Assembly: GCA_021234155.1 (NCBI GenBank) | Contig: JAJEKV010000077.1 | Span: 2,008,827 to 2,072,826 of the forward strand | DNA: 64,000 nt | Origin: Isoetes taiwanensis | Taxonomy: Eukaryota; Streptophyta; Lycopodiopsida; Isoetales; Isoetaceae | Direction: 5' to 3' | In this document: positions 58,801 to 64,000 of the stretch, in pieces | Layout of the letters: each line of letters begins with the position of its first letter | How positions within the stretch are numbered: the stretch's first letter is position 1 | The notes under the pieces: model-generated | The model's input: the letters and a program-made list of their open reading frames with translations, nothing else | The model's database searches: none | Told to the model about the DNA's origin: nothing | Translations under genes and position numbers: made by a program

Positions 58801-60229
58801 ATGCACACTTTGTAGGCAGGATATCTTCCGCCTTAGGACCATGCTAGACTAATCTTGTACAGACTAGCTAGCTATATCCCACTGCCTTGCGGCAGCCAAA
58901 GTGGAGGACATGTATAGGCTTTTAAGTTCTACCACGCGGGGGATTATCATCGTTATAACCCCGGTAACCAACTCCCAAAGCTAAACATACATTGGCAAGG
59001 TTTGAACCCATGACCAAATGTACATTTATTTTGGCATTACTAGGCCTATACCAACTCACCACACATCCGTTGGGCAAAACTTTTGCCTTACATGCACACA
59101 CTTTGTAGGCAAGATATCTCCCGCCTTAGGAAGTCACGAGTATTTTTTATTTTTGTTAAGGTCCATGCTAGACTAATCTTGTACAAACTAGCTAGCTATA
59201 TCCCACTGCCTTGCGGCAGCCAAAGTGGAGGACATGTATAGGCTTTTAAGTTCTACCACGTCAGTGTAGTTTTGAGGAAGCTTTTTTGGACACAATAGCT
59301 ATACCAACGTTTAAGGTACTATGGGAGTCCAACTCCTGTATTCATGGTACATCTTTGGGAGTGTGCATGTATGGCTAGTCACGTGCCTACAAAGTGTGCT
59401 CTATCATCGGTCAAAAGTGGCCCACTTTTTTTTTTTAAGTACAAACTACGTCTGCTTAATGGACCTGAGCTTGCTAAGATGTTTCCCAATGTTGAGGCTT
59501 TCGCTACTTACAGGTCTAGGCATGCTTTTGTCTCTACCTCTCCAACTGCTCCTATCCCATGTCACATAACATCCACTTCACTTGAATGTCGTGTTGTATC
59601 ATCTTCTTCCTCATCTGCCTCTACACTAGTTAATCCGCCAGTATTACCAGCCCTTGTGCCTTCTTCTCAAGCTATTTCTGCACCATCGCCTTCTTCTAAT
59701 GCATCCCCATCTCAGTCTATATCAGTAGACCCTCTTAATGAGGATTAACACTCTCATCTTTATGACATTGCTCACAAGCAAGCATTATTGGAAGAAGGAT
59801 GGTCTACTACACGCCAAAGAAGCTTGCACGTTGCAAAAATAGCTCGGCTCCTCAATCTGCGTTAGTTCACTCCGTAGCTCCAATATCTGCTACGATTGTT
59901 ACAGTGGATGTCCCTGATTCAGTGACATTGAGACACCAGGGAGCAGATCAAGTTGTTGTTAATGATTCTATGGATGTGGAAGTTCGATCTAGTTAAAGTA
60001 ACTTTTCTAAAAATATGATTATATATTATTCTTCTCTTTGTAGGAGAGGAAAATAGTGTGAATTGCATTATATTGTCATGCTTAGACGGGTGGTCCTGCT
60101 CAGTTGGATCTAATTATCCACTGGGTTTTTTATTCCTGTGTCTGCATTGTATTATGTATTATGATAGAATGTTATTAATAAAGTCTGATGTCCTTCAAAA
60201 AAAAAAAACTAATGATCAATTCATGATGA

Positions 60230-61040
60230 CCAGCAATTGGAATGCTATCTATAATTTCTACTGCTGTGACACTTGCTATTTCTCCTGCATTAGTCTTCTG
60301 ATCATGTTCTGTCATGCTTCCACAAACCAACAATGTATTGTGATACTCATTGACATCACTATTGTGTTATGTACAAGTTTAATTTCCAATTTCCATGAGA
60401 CTAAAGTTGAGCATGCTTCCCTACATTAACGTCTACTAATTTTGACAAGCCCTCTTAGTTTCTAGAGTCCAAAGGAGTAGAGGCAAACCGCTGGGTTAGA
60501 AAGCGGCACAAACCAGGAAGTAGCAAAAACCAGGTTTCTATTTAATTATTGGTGAAGGTTTTTGAATAAGTTATAAAACATTTTAGTTTCTTTGATCTCT
60601 ATAAATATTCCATTCTATTCTATTCTATTCTATAAATATAGATGTAGTGGTTTGGCAGGTTAATTTAATTTAATCTAATAATAAGAACAATATTGAAATG
60701 ATTATCAAAATGGCCATTTCCATTGTCATTTATAGATCAGAATTGCAGATTTTTGCGAGTTGAATTCGTTCTAAGTGTGAATTTGATAGGTTCCTTCATT
60801 TGCAGCCATCTTATTTTCGAAATCATTGCATGCATCTTGATTCCACTACATTTGGAACTTCTTGACAAACGAGATGCTCCAGGTACAAGCCCTTTTGAGT
60901 GATCAAGCATTCAAATGTCTTTCTTTTATGTGTGGTTCAACTGTGGCCTCAATGTTTCCTTTAGTATGGTTCTTATGTAATTTATGCTAGCATTTTTTTA
61001 GGGTAGGTTCACAAATTCAACTGTCAAATATAAGAAGTAA
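60230..61040. other. Intergenic; isolated (TTCTA)n microsatellite at 60,610
   Basis: (ATTCT)4 at 60,610-60,632 lacks the GGGTCCCATAGG LINE end, so it is a bare microsatellite or an eroded tail. No gene seen. Confidence 0.5.
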
Positions 61041-61740
61041 TGATTCTGGGAAAGGACTCGCAAGAGACACAAAACCGGGCTTGTCATTCATCACAAAGCT
61101 AAAGAAGATACAATGTTTGAAGACAGAGAGGGTAGCCCACCATAGAAACAATATCGGACTACCATTAAAAAAAAGAAATGTGCACAGCAATATAAAAGGG
61201 TAATGGCGACAACTTCTCATCGGGATAAAACCTCGGCCTTTTCGGGTTTTCGAGGAAAACCCTAATGAGAAATGGTCGCCAACAACCTTGAATGTGTTGC
61301 CCCGGAAAACCAAAGAGATGAGTTGATGGCTAACACAAAATATAAAGGTGACCCTTAAGAGGGCTAAGCCTCGCAAGCAACACACAAAAACCCCTAAAAA
61401 ATACCCGCGGAATGGTTAGAGAAAAGCAAACTCATGCCCTCACGCAGCCAGGCGGGAAGGGAGGGAAGCAACGAAGAATAGAAGAAGAGTGCCGCGGAGA
61501 AGACGCCGATAACCGGGTAGGTGAAAGAGGAAATAGCCTTTATATAGTTTCGCCCTTTCCAGTAATGGCGATCCGGATGGCTCGGATCGATGCTATTCTG
61601 GGAAAGGACTCGCAAGAGACACAAAACCGGCCGACTACCAAAGAACTTCCTTAACTATAAGCCGAGGGCGAAAACCCCGCAAGCAACACAAAGAACTCTA
61701 AAAAAACACCCGGAATGGTTAGAGAAAATTCAACATGTAG
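61041..61740. repeat. Direct duplication with LINE-like hairpin
   Basis: ATTCTGGGAAAGGACTCGCA..ACACAAAACCGG occurs at 61,043 and 61,594. CGGAATGGTTAGAGAAAA recurs at 61,409 and 61,712. Between them, 61,211-61,286 forms a stem (GGCGAC.A.TTCTCAT arms) around GGTTTTCGAGGAAAACCC, the hairpin core of the LINE 3' UTR at 43.3 kb. Confidence 0.75.
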
Positions 61741-61752
61741 CGTAAAAGAGAG

Positions 61753-62043
61753 CATCACCCCAATAGGGTGGAGAATAGCAGAAGACACCCAATCCGTGGA
61801 AACCAATTACGAGAAAGAAATAGCGCGCCACCCTCGAGGTGGAAATAAACAAAGATCACCCGCAGGTGGAGATAGCATCACCCAACGGGTGGAAAACAAT
61901 TATGCATCACCCAACGGGTGGAAAACAATTACGTAAAAAGAAATATGCATCACCCTGGAGGTAGAAATAAACAGCATCACCCACAGGTGGAAATAGCATC
62001 ACCACCATGGTGGAAAAAAGCGTCACCCAAATGCAACAGGTGG
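61753..62043. repeat. Array of about ten short hairpins (GCATCACCC...GGGTGGAA)
   Basis: Self-complementary CACCC/GGGTG units begin near 61,753, 61,783, 61,827, 61,855, 61,875, 61,904, 61,947, 61,973, 61,996 and 62,020. Stems of 4-6 bp enclose 3-11 base loops that all differ (CAATA, CTCGA, GCA, AAC, ACA and others). Spacers are A-rich (AAATA, AACAATTA). No coding capacity. Confidence 0.8.
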
Positions 62044-62259
62044 ATAACAATCATGTAAAAAGAAATATGCATTGCAAAATAATGCTAGACAATGTTATTT
62101 ACAACATCACTAAAGATGATAAATAGACATTAATGCCACCATCACGTTGGAAATAAACAGCACCACCCAACAAAAAACGGTCCATAAAAAAACGCGACAT
62201 CTAGAAAAAGATAAGCATCAATGTAAAACCATAAAAAAGAACATCAAGAACATAAAACA

Positions 62260-62630
62260 AACTAAAAGTGGCCATTAAAATGTGCCCAATATAACAAAAT
62301 TGTATATATAACAACGTAAGACATGCCATGTCTAGATAAAGAGAAGCATAAAAAAGGAAAAAATGATCCAATAGAAACCCATGTCGCAAAATCTCAATGT
62401 GGTGCCAAATGCAATATGCATCATATCCAGATAAAGTTAAATAGCAACACCATGCACAAATTAGAATGTGCCCAATACAAGACCTTGTGGACAACAAACG
62501 AGGACACCCCATATCTAAATAAAGAGAAGCATAAAAATGAAAGATAATCCAATATAAACCCATGTCGGAAAATCTCAATGCAATACAAACGCAATATGCA
62601 TCCTATCTAGATAAAGTCAAATAGCAAATA
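62260..62630. repeat. Two-copy tandem repeat, period about 185 bp
   Basis: TGTGCCCAATA at 62,281 and 62,467, and GAGAAGCATAAAAA at 62,341 and 62,524, are followed by matching CCAATA.AAACCCATGTCG.. and AAATCTCAATG blocks. Confidence 0.85.
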
Positions 62631-64000
62631 TGCCAAAGATATGTAATGAGCATACCAAATAGAAAAAGATCCGCTACAAAATGCAAAACCCTCAAAAGAT
62701 GCCTAGAACCGCCAGTGTGGAGTTGGGTCGCAGCACATAGCTGAGGAGAAGAAGAGAGAGCCACCACCCCCCAAGCAATCGGATAGGATAAAGGACGAGA
62801 GAGGAAAGAGAGGAGCGAAAAGAGGGGCCACCGGAGGCGCCGGGCGATAGTGACGGGCCGTGCATGCGAACGGGCAAGCGAAGCTAAAGAAATCATATGA
62901 GCACGGGCAAGGGTCTCGCCTGAGTGGCAGGGGAGAAAGGGAACTGTGGTCCTAAGAGTCCGTTCAAGCGTGAGGGAAGCTTCGCGATTGACGACGAGAG
63001 AACCGCCAGAAGAAGAGCCGAAAAGCCGTGGGGAAAAGCGAAAGTTGAAGAAGAAGAGCCAAAAACGCCCGCTATGGAGGGCCCGCGATCAGCCAATGAC
63101 CAAAAAGGGAGGAACATTAGAGAACAAAAACAATGAAAAGAAAAGGACGCCGCCACGATGATGAATCAAGGAAGGGCCCAACATAGTTGACCGATTTGAA
63201 TACAAATGCCGGACCAAGTCCGTGAATGGGGCTACGGACCAAGTCCAAGAATGTGGCTATTATCCTTCCAACCCGGGGGCCAATATCTAAAGGGAGATAA
63301 GTCAACAAAGGAAACCCTTCATCATGGATCCCCAAAAAGAATAACGATAAATAAGAAGGAAGAAAACAAGTAACCGAGATAATAAGGCAAAAGAAAAAAC
63401 TTACGATAGGGAATGCAAAAATGCATAGACATAAAGATCAACGAGAAACATGGAGGTGTTGAGTAGAGTGGCACACCACGAAGCGAAGCGCGAGAGGATG
63501 AGGACCGCCAAGAACCGTGAGTACCTAACCTCAACATGTGGACCCCCGTGATATCAAGCAAAAAAACGGAGGAAACGGAAAGAATGATAAAAAACTAGGG
63601 GCTAAAAGAACATGAAAAGTCAACCATGTCTAATAAAAGCAACGTCTCTAAACTTACACAATGAGTATGTAATATCATATATAGGGAGCAAAGCTATGCA
63701 CTAAAAAATCAGCCTATCATCCGAACATGACAAAGTGGAGCTAACTAAAACAAAGAAGCTCCCAAATCCATAAAATTGGTACACCTGGACAATATCACCC
63801 GGCCACCCATGTTCAAGAATAGAAAATATAACTTCATGAAGCAACAAATAAGTGCGCTTAATAAAGTGAACAAAGGAACCAACAAACACTAGAGCTCCCC
63901 CGATGATCATGCCAAAAAGAAGAATCTTAAACACAACCCCCAAATATTCAAAACCCAAGATCGGACCAAACCAAATATAGAATATACATATAAGAAATTT
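62631..64000. other. Intergenic, no gene recognised
   Basis: GC-richer purine-rich sequence to about 63,340, then AT-rich. Open frames under 100 codons show no domain. Confidence 0.4.

Larger units (their letters stand above)
53983..59299 (-). repeat. Tandem array of about 320 bp units with pol III-like promoter
   Basis: Unit starts (TAGGCTTTTAAG) fall at about 57,343, 57,664, 57,987, 58,303, 58,624, 58,914 and 59,239, so periods are 290-325 bp. A first partial unit at 53,990-54,094 is separated by a DNA transposon. On the minus strand each unit has TGGTGAGTTGGTATAGGCC (A-box-like) and GGGTTCAAACC (B box) about 35 bp apart. Downstream is a conserved hairpin, CTGCC-GCAA-GGCAG, with a GNRA tetraloop. 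TATAC(C)AACGTTTAAGGTA repeats flank the array at 53,965-53,982 and 59,300-59,318, consistent with an insertion into the L1. The repeated open frames (about 70 codons) are by-products. Confidence 0.9.
53459..60209 (+). mobile_element. L1-type LINE with 20 bp TSD, ORF1 only, interrupted by nested repeats
   Basis: TAATGATCAATTCGTGATGA (53,439-53,458) and TAATGATCAATTCATGATGA (60,210-60,229) flank the element with one mismatch. ORF1 begins DNNFFLVMFDSSLAVAECL (53,508) and PSWLALEDFPLELQVSE, IANGLG (53,660), a DUF4283-type domain. It resumes after the insertion with a zinc-knuckle-like CACMASHVPTKC (59,370) and a serine/proline-rich tail, then EEGWSTTRQRS (59,790), which matches the L1 ORF1 end. 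The 3' UTR shares GACGGGTGGTCCTGCTCA and TTATTAATAAAGTC.GA.GTCCTTC with the L1 at 30.6 kb and ends in poly(A) (60,197-60,208). ORF2 is absent. Without nested DNA it is only about 1.4 kb, a non-autonomous deletion derivative. Confidence 0.9.

Overview
This window is nuclear DNA from a land plant. Only one intact host gene is visible: a five-exon, plant-style quinone oxidoreductase (33,964-36,097). Almost everything else is decayed or nested transposable elements (TEs), satellites and foldback repeats. The intron style, the heavily decayed intron-poor PLS-class pentatricopeptide (PPR) pseudogene and the very repeat-rich background fit a seed-free plant such as a fern or lycophyte. I cannot name the species from the sequence.

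Layout. 1-10.5 kb: AT-rich and GC-richer decayed DNA with small tandem duplications, a cluster of perfect palindromes (5.47-5.82 kb) and a short ORF resembling the histone H3 tail (7,941). 10.6-17.3 kb: a polypurine tract and LTR-like segment, foldback elements, minisatellites, and a 2 kb dispersed repeat whose inverted relative lies at 28.7-30.5 kb. 17.6-27.6 kb: a decayed Ty3/gypsy retrotransposon on the + strand, with possible LTR and primer-binding site, a decayed histone H3-like ORF flanked by five copies of one stem-loop, then gag, protease, RT, RNase H and integrase remains. Its RT is split by a tRNA-derived SINE with a clean target-site duplication (TSD). 30.6-31.0 kb: a 5'-truncated L1 with an 18 bp TSD. 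33.5-36.1 kb: a hairpin and the host gene. 37.3-39.3 kb: the PPR pseudogene. 40.2-42.3 kb: a SWIM-finger transposase on the - strand. 42.35-48.6 kb: a decayed multi-exon + strand gene that ends in a beta-class (permuted) N4/N6 DNA methyltransferase-like domain, with a LINE inserted in one of its introns. 50.4-51.6 kb: an L1 ORF1 remnant. 53.4-60.2 kb: a four-layer nest, in which an L1 with a 20 bp TSD holds a tandem array of tRNA-promoter-like units, and the array holds a 3.2 kb CACTA-like DNA transposon with 3 bp TSD. 61-64 kb: repeats, including an array of about ten short hairpins.

The most notable signals are (1) the histone H3-like ORF upstream of gag in gypsy-type sequence, (2) the methyltransferase-like gene head-to-head with a SWIM transposase, (3) the satellite made of pol III-promoter-like units whose insertion order can be read base by base, and (4) a LINE family with (TTCTA)n tails and a conserved 3' hairpin. 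All domain calls were made by eye from translations. No database search was possible.
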